Origin: Planctomycetota bacterium
GTDB lineage: Bacteria > Planctomycetota > Brocadiia > SM23-32 > JAKLEA01
Direction: 5' to 3'
DNA: 64,000 nucleotides
Assembly: GCA_022711755.1 (NCBI GenBank)
Contig: JAKLEA010000010.1
Coordinates: 1-64,000, forward strand
Below the pieces are notes generated by a model, which saw only the letters and a program-made list of their open reading frames with translations, was not told where the DNA came from and did no database searches. The position numbers and the translations under genes were made by a program. Positions 1 to 9,252 of the stretch are shown piece by piece. Each line of letters begins with the position of its first letter. Positions within the stretch are counted from its first letter, which is position 1.

Positions 1-143
1 AGCCACGACAGGTCAATGACCCTGCCCACGCGCTTGAGTATGTGCTCCTCCGGCACCAGATCGCCAAGCTTGCAGTAGAGGAACAACTCCTCCTGTCCGC
101 GCTGCTTCTTGCCTATCACAGGCTCCCTCCATCCATCCCCCAT
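1..143 (-). CDS. IS1182-type transposase, N-terminal part (runs off window)
   Basis: An open frame starts with ATG at 143 and runs leftward off the window edge, giving 47 codons. The stretch ELFLYCKLGDLVPEEHILKR followed by VGRVIDLSWL matches the N-terminal pattern of IS1182-like DDE transposases (ELF...L.DLVP.DH.L.RVDRVLDLSWL). The catalytic domain lies outside the window. It would cut and join the ends of its own insertion sequence. A terminal-repeat-like sequence at 198-213 fits as the element's end on this side. Family assignment comes from memory of the conserved block, so the exact IS group is uncertain. Confidence 0.68.
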   Translation of the reverse strand, partial: MGDGWREPVIGKKQRGQEELFLYCKLGDLVPEEHILKRVGRVIDLSW

Positions 144-197
144 TTCGCATTATCCGCCTCTCTGTCTTATCTCGCTTACATCTTATCTATATCAATA

Positions 198-213
198 GCC
201 TTTTTCAACAGCC
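198..213. mobile_element. Probable insertion-sequence terminal repeat
   Basis: Read on the minus strand this is GGCTGTTGAAAAAGGC, which resembles terminal inverted repeats of DDE insertion sequences. It sits about 55 bp upstream of the transposase start and only about 14 bp beyond the stop codon of the radical SAM gene. The element's other end is outside the window, so the repeat cannot be confirmed as a pair here. Confidence 0.45.
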
Positions 214-227
214 CCACAGTCACCTGT

Positions 228-1733
228 TCACCGCATCCATTGGGAGAACGAGTAGAGTCTCTTCCAGGCCACGAGCAGTTCGGCGGGCCGGAAGCGGTAG
301 CGAAACACGCGCGTCCTCAACACCCATACGTTGTAAAGGGGCATGAAAACCTTGTATATGCGCAGCCTTGGCCCCGCGCAAATGAGCTTGACCAGCGGAA
401 GCGTCCAGGGATGACGCGCTGCAAGCGTGAAGAACTTGTGCAGATTCTCCATTCTGCGCTTCTCGCCGGGGTTTGCGAACTCCAGTGGAGAGGCGGCATA
501 CTCATTGCTGACGTTCTTGCCGTCCATGTCAGCCTTGAGATGGCCGTGCTCGCGCGCGTACTCGTGAACCGCCGTGCCAGGGAAAGGCTGTAACATGAAG
601 GGTTGCGCGCAACTCACCTTGTTGTCTATGTTGAACTGCAGCGTGTCGTAGGCTGCCCGAAGCGACTCGCCCGGGTTGCCAATAAGGTTCATCGTCCAGG
701 TTCGTATGCCGGCGCGGTGCAGAATCGCCAGCGCTTCGACCATTTGTCCGCGGGATATGTCCCTGCGCAGTACTTCCGTGCGCATCCTGTCGTCGGCGCA
801 CTCGATGCCGATCAGGACGGAGTTGCAGCCGGCCTTCCGGAGTGACTCGACGACCTCCTCCGAAACGATATTCGGCCGCAGGCACACCGAAAACGGCAGG
901 CCGACTTCGCGCGAATAGATATCAGTGAATTCCCGGACGAACTTCGCCGTCCTGCCGAAGGTGTCGTCCACTATGAGGACATGATCGAGCGGGTAGTCCT
1001 TCCTGACGTTGTAAATCTCTTCCACCACGTTGCCGGGGGAACGCTGGCGCACATAGCTTCCGAGTCCTCTGTAGAGGCTCTTGTAGCGGTCGTTGAAGCA
1101 GTAGCTGCACGAATAGGGACAGCCCCTCGACGTCAAGAACGCCTTTGTCCCCTGCGCGGCCAGAGGCGGAAAGGCCCTGTAGAGCATTTCCCGGTCGGGA
1201 AAAGGCAGAGAGTCGAGATCTTCGACCAGCGGACGTAGTTCGTTGCGCCGTATCTTGTCGCCGTCCCGTACCCACAGATTGCGCACCGCGCCGGGATCTT
1301 CACCCGCCTCAAGAGCGTCCGCCAGGTCCAGGAGGGCCCCCTCTCCCTCGCCTACGCACAATGCGTCGAGCCACGCGTTCTCTTCCAGGTATCCGGGGAA
1401 GAACGTGGCGTGAGGACCGCCGCAGATGATGAAGGCCTTCGGTAACTGCTCACGCACCTTCCTGCCGATGCGCGAGGAGACGTCGCACTCGGGCGTCGTG
1501 AAGCTGATCCCCACGATGTCCGGGCGCCATTCCATAGCCGAGCGCATTGACCTTCGATTCGTCGCTATGGCCATGCGGGTTTCGTGGCCATGCTTTTTCA
1601 CAACGGCCGAAAGGATGGCTATCCCGACCTCGTCTATCTCAGGATGCTCGTATTTGGCCAGGAGAATGCGCAAGGACACTATCCCAGGCGAGAATAGGGC
1701 AACGCGTGGAAAAACGAATTGTATGCCTTCCAC
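228..1733 (-). CDS. B12-binding domain radical SAM protein
   Basis: A 501-residue protein with a cobalamin-binding Rossmann-type N-terminal part (about residues 10-140, with PDIVGISFTTPE and GGPHATFFPGY) and a radical SAM core. The [4Fe-4S] ligands are visible as C205-x3-C209-x2-C212 in RGCPYSCSYC. A C-terminal region of about 130 residues follows. Family members use S-adenosylmethionine radical chemistry, often methylation or ring rearrangement in lipid or secondary-metabolite synthesis; the substrate here cannot be told. The true start may be a few codons inside the given one, since homologues usually begin near RVALFSPGIVS. It is a lone gene between an IS end and an inverted repeat. Confidence 0.85.
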   Translation of the reverse strand: MEGIQFVFPRVALFSPGIVSLRILLAKYEHPEIDEVGIAILSAVVKKHGHETRMAIATNRRSMRSAMEWRPDIVGISFTTPECDVSSRIGRKVREQLPKAFIICGGPHATFFPGYLEENAWLDALCVGEGEGALLDLADALEAGEDPGAVRNLWVRDGDKIRRNELRPLVEDLDSLPFPDREMLYRAFPPLAAQGTKAFLTSRGCPYSCSYCFNDRYKSLYRGLGSYVRQRSPGNVVEEIYNVRKDYPLDHVLIVDDTFGRTAKFVREFTDIYSREVGLPFSVCLRPNIVSEEVVESLRKAGCNSVLIGIECADDRMRTEVLRRDISRGQMVEALAILHRAGIRTWTMNLIGNPGESLRAAYDTLQFNIDNKVSCAQPFMLQPFPGTAVHEYAREHGHLKADMDGKNVSNEYAASPLEFANPGEKRRMENLHKFFTLAARHPWTLPLVKLICAGPRLRIYKVFMPLYNVWVLRTRVFRYRFRPAELLVAWKRLYSFSQWMR

Positions 1734-1878
1734 TCGCCGAGTGCAAGAGTTGAAAACCGTGTGAAAACCGGAGAAATAGGGGGGACTCTATAAATGTGGC
1801 AGATAAGCTCAAAAAAGCGCGGGGGGGGAAACGGCATTGCCCCGCCTCCCGGTGCGTGGTAGTATGAAGTTGTGATGG

Positions 1879-1965
1879 TTATTGGGGACGTTACCCTATT
1901 TTTTGGGCGACTGTTAGGGCAGGTCTCTAATAACCAAACATGAAATAGGGTAACGTCCCCAATAA
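1879..1965. repeat. Perfect 23-bp inverted repeat with 41-nt loop
   Basis: Arms at 1879-1901 and 1943-1965 are exact reverse complements; the core is GGGGACGTTACCCTATTT. The pair forms a long hairpin directly upstream of the YchF-like gene (ATG at 1979), so it lies in its promoter or 5' UTR. There is no T-run, so it is not a normal terminator. Such palindromic units resemble REP-like elements mobilised by Y1 (RAYT) transposases; that link is inference, because no such transposase is seen in the window. Confidence 0.85.
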
Positions 1966-1978
1966 GAGATACGCTTTC

Positions 1979-3058
1979 ATGAAAATCGGCATCATCGGTC
2001 TGCCCCAGTGCGGGAAGACCACTGTTTTCGACGCGATTACCGGCGCGGAGAGCCAGGTGGGCAGCTTCGCAGGCCCGGGCAACTTCAACCTTGCCGTGCT
2101 GAAGGTCCCGGACGCCCGGCTGGACTTCCTCCAGGAACTTTACGACTCGAGAAAATACGTCCAGGCGACCATCGAGTTCATGGACGTCGCCGGGGCCTTT
2201 GCTGCCCCGACCGACGCCAACGCGGAACCCTCCTCCGCAATCGCGGCCCTGCGGGAGGCGGACGCCATCGCCGTCGTTCTGCGCTCCTTCAAGGACGAGA
2301 GCGTGCCGCGTCCCGACGGCGGCATTGACCCCCGGCGCGACTTGGCGAAAATTCATTCCGAACTGATCCTCACCGACCTGGTCGGCGTGGAAAAGCGAAT
2401 CGAGAAACTCGAAAAACAGGTCCTGCGCCCGACCGTCCGGCAGAAGGAGGACAAGGCCGAACTGGAGTTGATGCGCCGCTTCAAGGAAACGCTTGACGCG
2501 GAGAGGCCGTTGCGCGAGGCGGCCATGAGCGACGAGGAGAGCAAGAAAACGCGCAGCTTCGGCTTCCTGACGCTGAAGCCGGAGCTTTGCATCGTCAATG
2601 TCGGCGAGGACGAACTTGGCCGGGACGATTGGGCGGCGGCGCTGGGCGTCCCGCCTGAGCGCGTCGTGGCCATGTGTGGCAAGGTCGAGATGGAACTGCG
2701 CGCCCTCAGCCCGGAGGAACGCGCCGAGTTCATGGCGGACATGGGGATAAAGAACTTCAGCTCCGACAAGGTTGTCAGCAAGGGATACGCGCTCCTGAAG
2801 CTGGCCACGTTCCTGACCGCGGGGCCGACGGAGGTTCACGCCTGGACGATCAACGAGGGAGATAACGCCGTGACCGCCGCAGGCAAGATTCACACGGACA
2901 TGGCGCGAGGGTTCATCCGCGCGGAGGTGGTCGCCTACGACGATCTGAAGCAGCACGGCTCCATGAAGGAGGCCCGCGCGCATGGGCGCGTCAGGCTCGA
3001 GGGCCGGGACTACGTCATGAAGGACGGCGACGTGGTCGAGTTCAGATTTAACGTGTGA
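1979..3058 (+). CDS. ychF: YchF/OLA1-family GTPase-like protein
   Basis: A 359-residue P-loop NTPase. The phosphate-binding loop is at residues 7-15 (GLPQCGKTT), and the nucleotide-base motif appears as NVGE where the family has NVxE. The C-terminal 80 residues carry the TGS/DUF933 signature (VHAWTINEGDNA, AAGKIHTDMARGFIRAEV, DGDVVEFRFNV), which matches YchF closely. YchF proteins bind the ribosome and hydrolyse ATP or GTP in stress and redox responses. The P-loop has QCGKT in place of the usual NVGKS, so this is a divergent member or paralogue. The 23-bp inverted repeat ends 13 bp before the start codon. lpxI follows 34 bp downstream on the same strand. Confidence 0.85.
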   Translation: MKIGIIGLPQCGKTTVFDAITGAESQVGSFAGPGNFNLAVLKVPDARLDFLQELYDSRKYVQATIEFMDVAGAFAAPTDANAEPSSAIAALREADAIAVVLRSFKDESVPRPDGGIDPRRDLAKIHSELILTDLVGVEKRIEKLEKQVLRPTVRQKEDKAELELMRRFKETLDAERPLREAAMSDEESKKTRSFGFLTLKPELCIVNVGEDELGRDDWAAALGVPPERVVAMCGKVEMELRALSPEERAEFMADMGIKNFSSDKVVSKGYALLKLATFLTAGPTEVHAWTINEGDNAVTAAGKIHTDMARGFIRAEVVAYDDLKQHGSMKEARAHGRVRLEGRDYVMKDGDVVEFRFNV

Positions 3059-3092
3059 CGCGCGCGGCGCATCGCCTTATGAGGCCTGCCTG

Positions 3093-3944
3093 ATGGTTGG
3101 ACAGAATGACGCGAAGACGAAAGCGGATTCCGTCGGCATAATCGCCGGCAACGGCAGTTTCCCCTTCTCCTTCGCGGACGGCGCGCGGAAGGCGGGGCGC
3201 CGCGTTGTGGCAGTCGCCCTGAAGGGGGAGGCCTCCCCCGACCTTGAAGGCCACGTTGACGCCATCCACTGGACCGGCCTTGCGCAACTGGGGCGCTGGA
3301 TCAGGATATTCCGGGAGGAGGGCGTCTCGCGCGTCGCGCTCTGCGGCGGCGTCACGAAGGGCCGCATCTACGACCCGCGCAGAATCCTCAACTACGCCCC
3401 GGACGCGCGCACGCTCAAGCTCTGGTTCGGCAAGGCCGTGAGCAAGCGCGATCATGACATCCTGGGCCTGCTGGCCGAGGAGCTTGCCTCGGAGGGCATT
3501 GAGCTTGTCAGTTCGGTCCTCTACTGCCCGGAAGTGCTCATCGAGGCCGGATGCATCACGAAGCGCAAGCCGACCGAGTCCGAGCTGCGCGACATTGAGT
3601 TCGGCTGGCCGATAGCCAAGGAGATCGCCCGGATGCAGATCGGGCAGACTATCGTCGTCAAGGAGCAGTGCGTCATCGCCGTGGAGGGGGTCGAGGGGAC
3701 GGACGCCGTTCTGCTGCGCGGCGGCGAACTCGGACGCGGCAACGTGGTGGCCATCAAGGTTGCCAAGCACAATCACGACGAGCGTTTCGACATTCCGACG
3801 ATCGGCCCCAAAACAGCCGCGACGCTCAAACAGGCTAAGGCAAGCGTCCTGGCCGTGCAGGCCGGCAGGACAATCGTCCTGGACCGGGAGGAGACCGCGC
3901 GCGTGGCTGACGCCGCCGGCATCTGCATCCTGGCCAGGGAATAG
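3093..3944 (+). CDS. lpxI: UDP-2,3-diacylglucosamine pyrophosphatase LpxI
   Basis: A 283-residue protein with the DUF1009/LpxI pattern: an N-terminal GIIAGNGSFPF block, VALCGGVTKGRIYD near residue 85, GQTIVVKEQCVIAVEG near residue 190 and a C-terminal half ending in an ERFDIPTIG...T segment. LpxI cleaves UDP-2,3-diacylglucosamine to lipid X in lipid A synthesis, in place of LpxH, at the cytoplasmic face of the inner membrane. Its presence supports a lipopolysaccharide-type outer membrane. A GAGG ribosome site lies upstream of ATG 3093. The other lpx genes are not in the window. Confidence 0.9.
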   Translation: MVGQNDAKTKADSVGIIAGNGSFPFSFADGARKAGRRVVAVALKGEASPDLEGHVDAIHWTGLAQLGRWIRIFREEGVSRVALCGGVTKGRIYDPRRILNYAPDARTLKLWFGKAVSKRDHDILGLLAEELASEGIELVSSVLYCPEVLIEAGCITKRKPTESELRDIEFGWPIAKEIARMQIGQTIVVKEQCVIAVEGVEGTDAVLLRGGELGRGNVVAIKVAKHNHDERFDIPTIGPKTAATLKQAKASVLAVQAGRTIVLDREETARVADAAGICILARE

Positions 3945-3984
3945 CCGCGTCGCCGGATGCGCCTTTCCAGCGCCGTCCTGAAAC

Positions 3985-6573
3985 ATGCCAGACGACATTA
4001 AAAAAAAGACGGCGGCTTCAAGGAAAGAGCGCGTAGCCGCGGACCTCTGCTGCGCGGCGTTCTTTCTGGCGATAGTCCTGTATCTCTACAGTGATATGGT
4101 TTTCGGCGGGCGTTATCCGATGATGTCGGATCAGACGATGTACGGCGCGCACAGCCCGACCTTCCTGAAGTGGGCGCTGCATTCCGGCGAAATTCCGCTC
4201 TGGAACCCATTCAATTCCTGCGGCGAACCCTATGTTCCGAGCATCTACTCCTGCACGCTGATTTATCCCGGATTGGCCGTCCCATCCCTCCTGTTTTCCG
4301 GGGGCGCGGTCTGGACCGCTGTTCAGCTTGTCCACATATGGGCGGCCGGGTTCCTGATGTATCTGTATTTGAGGACGCATTCTGCGTCCGTTGTCGTCTG
4401 CGTCATGGGCGGGCTGGTCTATATGCTCAATTCGCACATGCTCATGCGCCTTCAGTTCCCGGTGGCGGGGTTCGTGACGAGCCTGATGCCGCTGTCGCTC
4501 ATGGCATGGGAGAGGGCGCTGCGCCGCCAGTCCCTCCTGTCACTTCTGCTCGCCGGCCTGGCGCTGAGCCTTCAGATCAACGGCAACCAGGTCCAGGTGC
4601 TGGGATTCTGCGGGTTGGCGCTGGCTTTCACGTGGCTTTTCGACTTTGCGAACGCCGTCCGCGCAAGAGCCGGAAGGGCGAGGATCGCGATTCTCCTGGC
4701 CGCTCCGCCGCTGGCTTGTTTCTTCGCTCTGTGCTTCAGCGCGTATTTCATGGCGCCGCTGCTGGAATACTCGCGCCTGAGCAGCAGGGCCATCGGCCTG
4801 AACTGGGAGGCGGCGACGCGCTACAGCCTGCCGCCGGCCCACTTCCTGACGTTGCTGATCCCGAACCTTTTCGGGAACTCCGAACCTTCCAGTTTCTGGA
4901 ACACCCGCGTCGGCTGGCACTGGAACGGCGCGTGTTACGCCGGGCTTGCGGCGCTGCCTCTGACGCTGATTGCGCTGTTGCGCAGGTCGTCGCCCGAATC
5001 CCTTGCGGAGGGCGCGGGCGCAAACCGTCTTCGCTTCCTGGCGATTGCGGGAATCTTCTCCGGCGCGGCGTTCTCGCTGGGCAGATACTTTCCCGTCATG
5101 GGCGCGGCCTACGATCTTTTTCCGCCCTTCAGAACGCTCCGATGGCCGAGCATGGGGCTGGTCATGCTCGTTTTCGGCCTCAGCGTCGGTTCGGCAATCG
5201 GCTGGCATTCATTGACGGACGCGCTGGCTGCGGCGCGAAGGGAATCACCCGACGCGCGGAAAGTCGCCGGACTCATCCGCAGAATCGCGTGGTGCGGACT
5301 GGCAGTTTTCTGTCTCTTGAATGCGGCGCTGTGGATTTCCCCGGAATCGGCGCTCGGCATTTTCGCCGGGGTTTCGCATTCGGCGGTCTCCTCGCCGCTC
5401 CATGAGGAGGCATTCAGGAACGGCGGCGGGGTTGTGCTAGACGCGCTGCGATGGTTCGGAGCAGTCGCGCTGGCGCTTTGCGCCTGGGCCGCGTGGGCGC
5501 TTCGGGATGTCGCCCCCGGCGCGGGATCGAGCATTCCCCGGGCAACGCCGATGGAGCGCGCGGCCTGGCCGGGAACGCGGGGGATGATTGCGATCGTCGC
5601 GTTTCTCGCAATCATGCTGGTTGATCTTATTCACATCGGCAAACCGTTATGGGTGACGTCTGACGTTGACGTGGCTCTGGCCGACGCCGGCGCGCCTCCA
5701 GGCGCGGAGAAAGTCCCGCCGATGGCGCGCTGGTGGACAACTAACGCGTCCTCGGTTCTGGGGGGGCTTCACGGCTGCCGGGACGCGCAGACCTACCTGA
5801 CGCTGAAATCATTGCGCGTGCCGTACCTCAATCACGCCGGACCGGATTTCTCGGCCTGGGGGATGGGACCGATATGGCCCTGGCGATGGACGTTGCTGAC
5901 CCTGCCGTTGTCCGCCCCCGATTCCTCCCCGGAGTCCCGCGCGAGGATTCTCGGCCTTATGGGCGTATTCCGCGAATTCCGGGTTGACCCCATTCCCAGT
6001 CTCGATCTGCGATTCAGGGCGTCGTCGCAGCCCGTGCCGGATGATCTCAGGTTCGACCGCGCATGGGTCGCGACGAAATGGGCAAGACTGAAACAGTGGC
6101 AGGGGGCTGAGGCCGTCTGGAAGGGGATTTACGACCTGCGGGGCGTGGCGATACTCGAAACGGAGAATGATGCAGAGATTTCAACGGCTCCAGCCGCGTT
6201 GCCTGACTGCGCGACAAGCGCCGAGATCGGACTGCCGGAATACACCGCCAACACGGTTTGCCTCCGGGTCAGGCTTAACGGGAACGGCATCCTCGTTCTC
6301 GCGGACACGTATTATCCCGGCTGGAGGGCATGGGTTGATGGCGTTGAGACGCCGATCATTCCGGTTGACGTTCTGTTCAGGGGGTTAAATATCGGCCCGG
6401 GGGACCATGAGGTCCGGTTTGAATTCATCTCAGAGCCTTTCTACATGGGGGCGGCAATAAGCGCCGCAACATGGGCGGTTACGCTGGCCCTCTTCATTCT
6501 GTCGTTGTTGCGCCGGCGGAATTTTATAAAGCTGGAAGGCCGGGCGATTAAGATTTTGGCGGGGCAGTTCTGA
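3985..6573 (+). CDS. YfhO-like polytopic membrane protein
   Basis: An 862-residue protein with about a dozen hydrophobic segments. Early residues carry the GEIPLWNPFNSCGEPYVPS block typical of YfhO/GT-C membrane proteins (P.WNP...G.P). The C-terminus ends with a luminal domain that includes ADTYYPGWRAWVDG and a GDHEVRFEF segment, followed by a last membrane helix. This matches YfhO (PF09586) architecture, a family linked to glycosylation of cell-wall polymers or lipoteichoic acid by lipid-linked sugar donors. The acceptor here is unknown. It starts 40 bp after lpxI, so it may be co-transcribed, and it converges on ptsI. Confidence 0.72.
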   Translation: MPDDIKKKTAASRKERVAADLCCAAFFLAIVLYLYSDMVFGGRYPMMSDQTMYGAHSPTFLKWALHSGEIPLWNPFNSCGEPYVPSIYSCTLIYPGLAVPSLLFSGGAVWTAVQLVHIWAAGFLMYLYLRTHSASVVVCVMGGLVYMLNSHMLMRLQFPVAGFVTSLMPLSLMAWERALRRQSLLSLLLAGLALSLQINGNQVQVLGFCGLALAFTWLFDFANAVRARAGRARIAILLAAPPLACFFALCFSAYFMAPLLEYSRLSSRAIGLNWEAATRYSLPPAHFLTLLIPNLFGNSEPSSFWNTRVGWHWNGACYAGLAALPLTLIALLRRSSPESLAEGAGANRLRFLAIAGIFSGAAFSLGRYFPVMGAAYDLFPPFRTLRWPSMGLVMLVFGLSVGSAIGWHSLTDALAAARRESPDARKVAGLIRRIAWCGLAVFCLLNAALWISPESALGIFAGVSHSAVSSPLHEEAFRNGGGVVLDALRWFGAVALALCAWAAWALRDVAPGAGSSIPRATPMERAAWPGTRGMIAIVAFLAIMLVDLIHIGKPLWVTSDVDVALADAGAPPGAEKVPPMARWWTTNASSVLGGLHGCRDAQTYLTLKSLRVPYLNHAGPDFSAWGMGPIWPWRWTLLTLPLSAPDSSPESRARILGLMGVFREFRVDPIPSLDLRFRASSQPVPDDLRFDRAWVATKWARLKQWQGAEAVWKGIYDLRGVAILETENDAEISTAPAALPDCATSAEIGLPEYTANTVCLRVRLNGNGILVLADTYYPGWRAWVDGVETPIIPVDVLFRGLNIGPGDHEVRFEFISEPFYMGAAISAATWAVTLALFILSLLRRRNFIKLEGRAIKILAGQF

Positions 6574-6598
6574 GATTTGCCGGGTCAGCGGGGGGCGG

Positions 6599-8338
6599 TT
6601 AATTGAACATGTCCGGCATCATCTCCCGGTTGAACCGACGTATAAGATCGTCGGTCTCCGCCGGGTCGCTGGCGGCCAGCGCCTGATCCGCAAATGCGCG
6701 GGCTTTCTCCATCGGGACGGACCTGATTATTTTCTTGATCTCGGGGATGACCAGCGCGGGGGACACGCTGACCTGCCGAAGGCCCAGCCCCAGGACCAGC
6801 ATCGTGAATTTAAGGTCCCCGCCCATTTCGCCGCATAGCCCGCACCTGATCTTGTGCTTCTCCGCCGCGTCCACGGTCATCTTGATGAGCCTGAGGACGG
6901 CGGGATGCGCCGGGCTGTACATGTGCGCAACGCGGCGGTTGTTCCTGTCAACGGCCAGCGTGTATTGAATGAGGTCGTTGGTGCCGATGCTGAAAAAGGA
7001 GACCTCGCGGGCCAGTTCCTCGGCCATTATCGCCGCGCTGGGGACCTCGATCATGACGCCGACCTCGATGTCGGCCTGGTGGGGAATGCCCTGTTTCTCA
7101 AGGTCTTCGATAACCTCGGCCATTATCGCCCTGGCGCTGCGGAGTTCCTGGACCGTGCTTATCATGGGGAACATGATCCTTGCGTCGCCGAACTGCGCCG
7201 CCCTGAGTATGGCCCGCAACTGCGTGCGCAGCAGCTCGGGATTGGCCAGGCAATAGCGTATGGAGCGGCATCCCAGGAAGGGATTGCGCTCCGAGTCAAG
7301 ATCGTGCCCCACGAACTTGTCCGCCCCCAGGTCCATCGTGCGGATGATGATCGGCTTGCCGTGCAGGAATTTTATGGCCTTGAGATAGGCGTCGAAGTGC
7401 TCCTGCTCGGTGGGGGATTGCTCCTTGGCCAGGTACAGGAATTCGGTCCGGTAGAGTCCGATGCCCTCCGCGCCGTGCGCAAGGCATCCGGGCACCTCCT
7501 TCGGAAATTCTATATTCCCGAAAATGTCCACCTTCACACCGTCGGGAGTGACGGCGGGTTTGTCGCGGTACTGTTCCAGCAGCGAGCGGTCCCGGCTCTC
7601 GTAGACGCTCTGGCGGCTGCGGTACTCCTCCAGCGTCTCCTCGTCGGGGTTGATTATCACGACGCCGGTGGAGCCGTCCACGATGAGGACGTCGCCGCCG
7701 GACACGTCGGCTGTTATGTTCTCCAGGCCGACGACTGCGGGGATGTTCATCGCGCGGGCCACGATTGCCGTGTGGCTGGCCGGGCCGCCAAGGTCGGTGG
7801 CGAAACCCTTGACCATGTTCGTGTCAAGGGAAGCGGTCTGAGACGGACCGAGATCGCGGGCGACGATGACGACCTCGTGATTGAGGTTTTTAAGGTCTTC
7901 GCGGCGCCTTCCGGTCAGTATGCGCAGGAGGCGGCGCTCCAGGTCGTTCATGTCCGAGGCGACCATCGCCAGGGAATCGTTCTCCTGGAAGATGCGACGC
8001 CATCGGCGTATGACCCTTGAGACGGCAACCTCGGCGCTGATATTGTATTCCTGGACGGCTTCCTTGAATTCCTCCAGGAAGTTGGAGTCCTGAAGCATGG
8101 CCGCGTGGCCCGAGAAAATCTCCGCGACGCGCGGGGCGATACGGTCGGCGACCTGCTGCGTCAGCTCGTCCACCTCGAACAGCGCCTTGGCGAACGCCTG
8201 CTCGATGCGTTCCTTTTCCTGGGGAACTTCTTCGGGGGAGATGGCGATCCGGGAGAACCGGACACCTTCGGAGTCCAGCACGAAGGATTCGCGTATGGCG
8301 ATTCCAGGGGACGCGGCTATGCCTCTTCGAATCTCCAT
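6599..8338 (-). CDS. ptsI: Phosphoenolpyruvate-protein phosphotransferase (PTS enzyme I)
   Basis: A 579-residue enzyme I of full family length. The phosphohistidine is H189 in [12 protein letters not shown]. The C-terminal PEP-binding barrel is complete, with [18 protein letters not shown] and [10 protein letters not shown] near the end carrying the catalytic cysteine region. It transfers phosphate from PEP to HPr in the cytoplasm. Its start overlaps the HPr stop by one base (TGATG), so the two are translationally coupled. The operon order hpf-ptsN-HPr-ptsI, with no sugar permease (EIIBC) gene nearby, fits a regulatory PTS. It is the last gene of the leftward operon. Confidence 0.95.
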   Translation of the reverse strand: MEIRRGIAASPGIAIRESFVLDSEGVRFSRIAISPEEVPQEKERIEQAFAKALFEVDELTQQVADRIAPRVAEIFSGHAAMLQDSNFLEEFKEAVQEYNISAEVAVSRVIRRWRRIFQENDSLAMVASDMNDLERRLLRILTGRRREDLKNLNHEVVIVARDLGPSQTASLDTNMVKGFATDLGGPASHTAIVARAMNIPAVVGLENITADVSGGDVLIVDGSTGVVIINPDEETLEEYRSRQSVYESRDRSLLEQYRDKPAVTPDGVKVDIFGNIEFPKEVPGCLAHGAEGIGLYRTEFLYLAKEQSPTEQEHFDAYLKAIKFLHGKPIIIRTMDLGADKFVGHDLDSERNPFLGCRSIRYCLANPELLRTQLRAILRAAQFGDARIMFPMISTVQELRSARAIMAEVIEDLEKQGIPHQADIEVGVMIEVPSAAIMAEELAREVSFFSIGTNDLIQYTLAVDRNNRRVAHMYSPAHPAVLRLIKMTVDAAEKHKIRCGLCGEMGGDLKFTMLVLGLGLRQVSVSPALVIPEIKKIIRSVPMEKARAFADQALAASDPAETDDLIRRFNREMMPDMFN

Positions 8339-8682
8339 CAGATATCATCCGGGCCGAAGCCGAAATTGGTCCTGACCAGTTCGACGATTGCGTTGACGGC
8401 TTCCGCCGCGTCCTTACCCTCGGCGCGGACGGAGAGTTCGGTCCCCTGCTCCGCGGCCAGGCCCATCAGTTCAATTATGCTTTTTGCGGATACGTCTCTC
8501 CCGTTTGCGCGGATGCGCACGTCGCACTGGAACTTTCTTGCGGCTGCGGAAACGCGCGTGGAAGGACGAAGGTGCAGACCCTTGGTGTGGGTTATCACCA
8601 CCTTGCGGGCGCAACCGTTCTCCCCAACCGCCGCTTCGCCTTCCGCTGCGGGATCCATGATCTCCGGCCTGTCCCCCGGCAT
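8338..8682 (-). CDS. HPr / NPr phosphocarrier protein
   Basis: The core matches HPr: [11 protein letters not shown] contains the phosphorylated histidine (H37 from this start) and [11 protein letters not shown] contains the regulatory serine region (Ser46-like). About 25 residues precede the usual HPr N-terminus. I chose ATG 8682 just after the ptsN stop; ATG 8658 has a nearby GGAG and is also possible, and an open frame extends further up to 8715. The protein carries phosphate from enzyme I to EIIA. The retained serine means an HPr kinase could act on it, but no hprK is in the window. Confidence 0.88.
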   Translation of the reverse strand: MPGDRPEIMDPAAEGEAAVGENGCARKVVITHTKGLHLRPSTRVSAAARKFQCDVRIRANGRDVSAKSIIELMGLAAEQGTELSVRAEGKDAAEAVNAIVELVRTNFGFGPDDI

Positions 8683-8683
8683 T

Positions 8684-9148
8684 TCAGGATTCGTCAACTT
8701 CCTTGAGCACGTCAACCATGCCCTGCGCGTCCGGCGCGGTTCGCAGGAACCGGTTGAAGTCGTCGTTGCGTATCAGCGCGGACACCCGCTCCAGCGCCCT
8801 CAGATGATCGCTTCCGGCGTCCGGCGGGCTGATTATCAGAAAAAGAAGATAGACCGGCGCGCCGTCAAGCGCATTAAACTCGATGCCGGTCGCCGAACGC
8901 CCCACAGCCCCGATAACCTGCTTGACCGAGGCGTGTTTGGCGTGCGGCACGGCTATGCCCTTGCCTATCCCCGTGCTACCGAGCTGTTCCCGCTTGGTCA
9001 GCGCGTCCACAAGGGGCTTGACCTGGCTGGGACCGGCCAGCCCCGCGTCGCGGAGCGCCTCCACAAGCTCGACTAGCGCCGAGTCCCTGTCCGTGGCCTT
9101 CATGGCGGGCAGCACCGCCTTTGCGCTGATGAAATCCAAAAGCTTCAT
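8684..9148 (-). CDS. ptsN: PTS EIIA (PtsN-like, nitrogen/fructose type)
   Basis: A 154-residue EIIA of the fructose/Ntr class. The phosphorylated histidine is in GKGIAVPHAKH (H69 from this start). The start ATG 9148 is preceded by a GAGAG site and begins MKLLDFIS, the usual N-terminus. An alternative ATG at 9256 overlaps the hpf stop (ATGA) and would add 36 polar residues, so translation coupled to hpf may give a longer form. PtsN-type proteins are phospho-regulated sensors that control potassium transport, RpoN functions or metabolism, not sugar uptake. The hpf-ptsN-HPr order matches the rpoN-linked Ntr operon of proteobacteria. Confidence 0.9.
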   Translation of the reverse strand: MKLLDFISAKAVLPAMKATDRDSALVELVEALRDAGLAGPSQVKPLVDALTKREQLGSTGIGKGIAVPHAKHASVKQVIGAVGRSATGIEFNALDGAPVYLLFLIISPPDAGSDHLRALERVSALIRNDDFNRFLRTAPDAQGMVDVLKEVDES

Positions 9149-9252
9149 TTTCGTTGTCTCTCTATCAGGCCGCGCGGCGGCTGAATCGCCAGCGCCGGAC
9201 GGACCTTCCTTTGCCCCGGGGCGACCGGCGCCCCGGCGGCTACTGTTGTTCT

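Noticed and set aside
1679..2983. 434-codon minus-strand frame opposite the YchF-like gene
   Set aside because: It has no protein-like motif and runs across a clear plus-strand gene; high GC creates long antisense frames.
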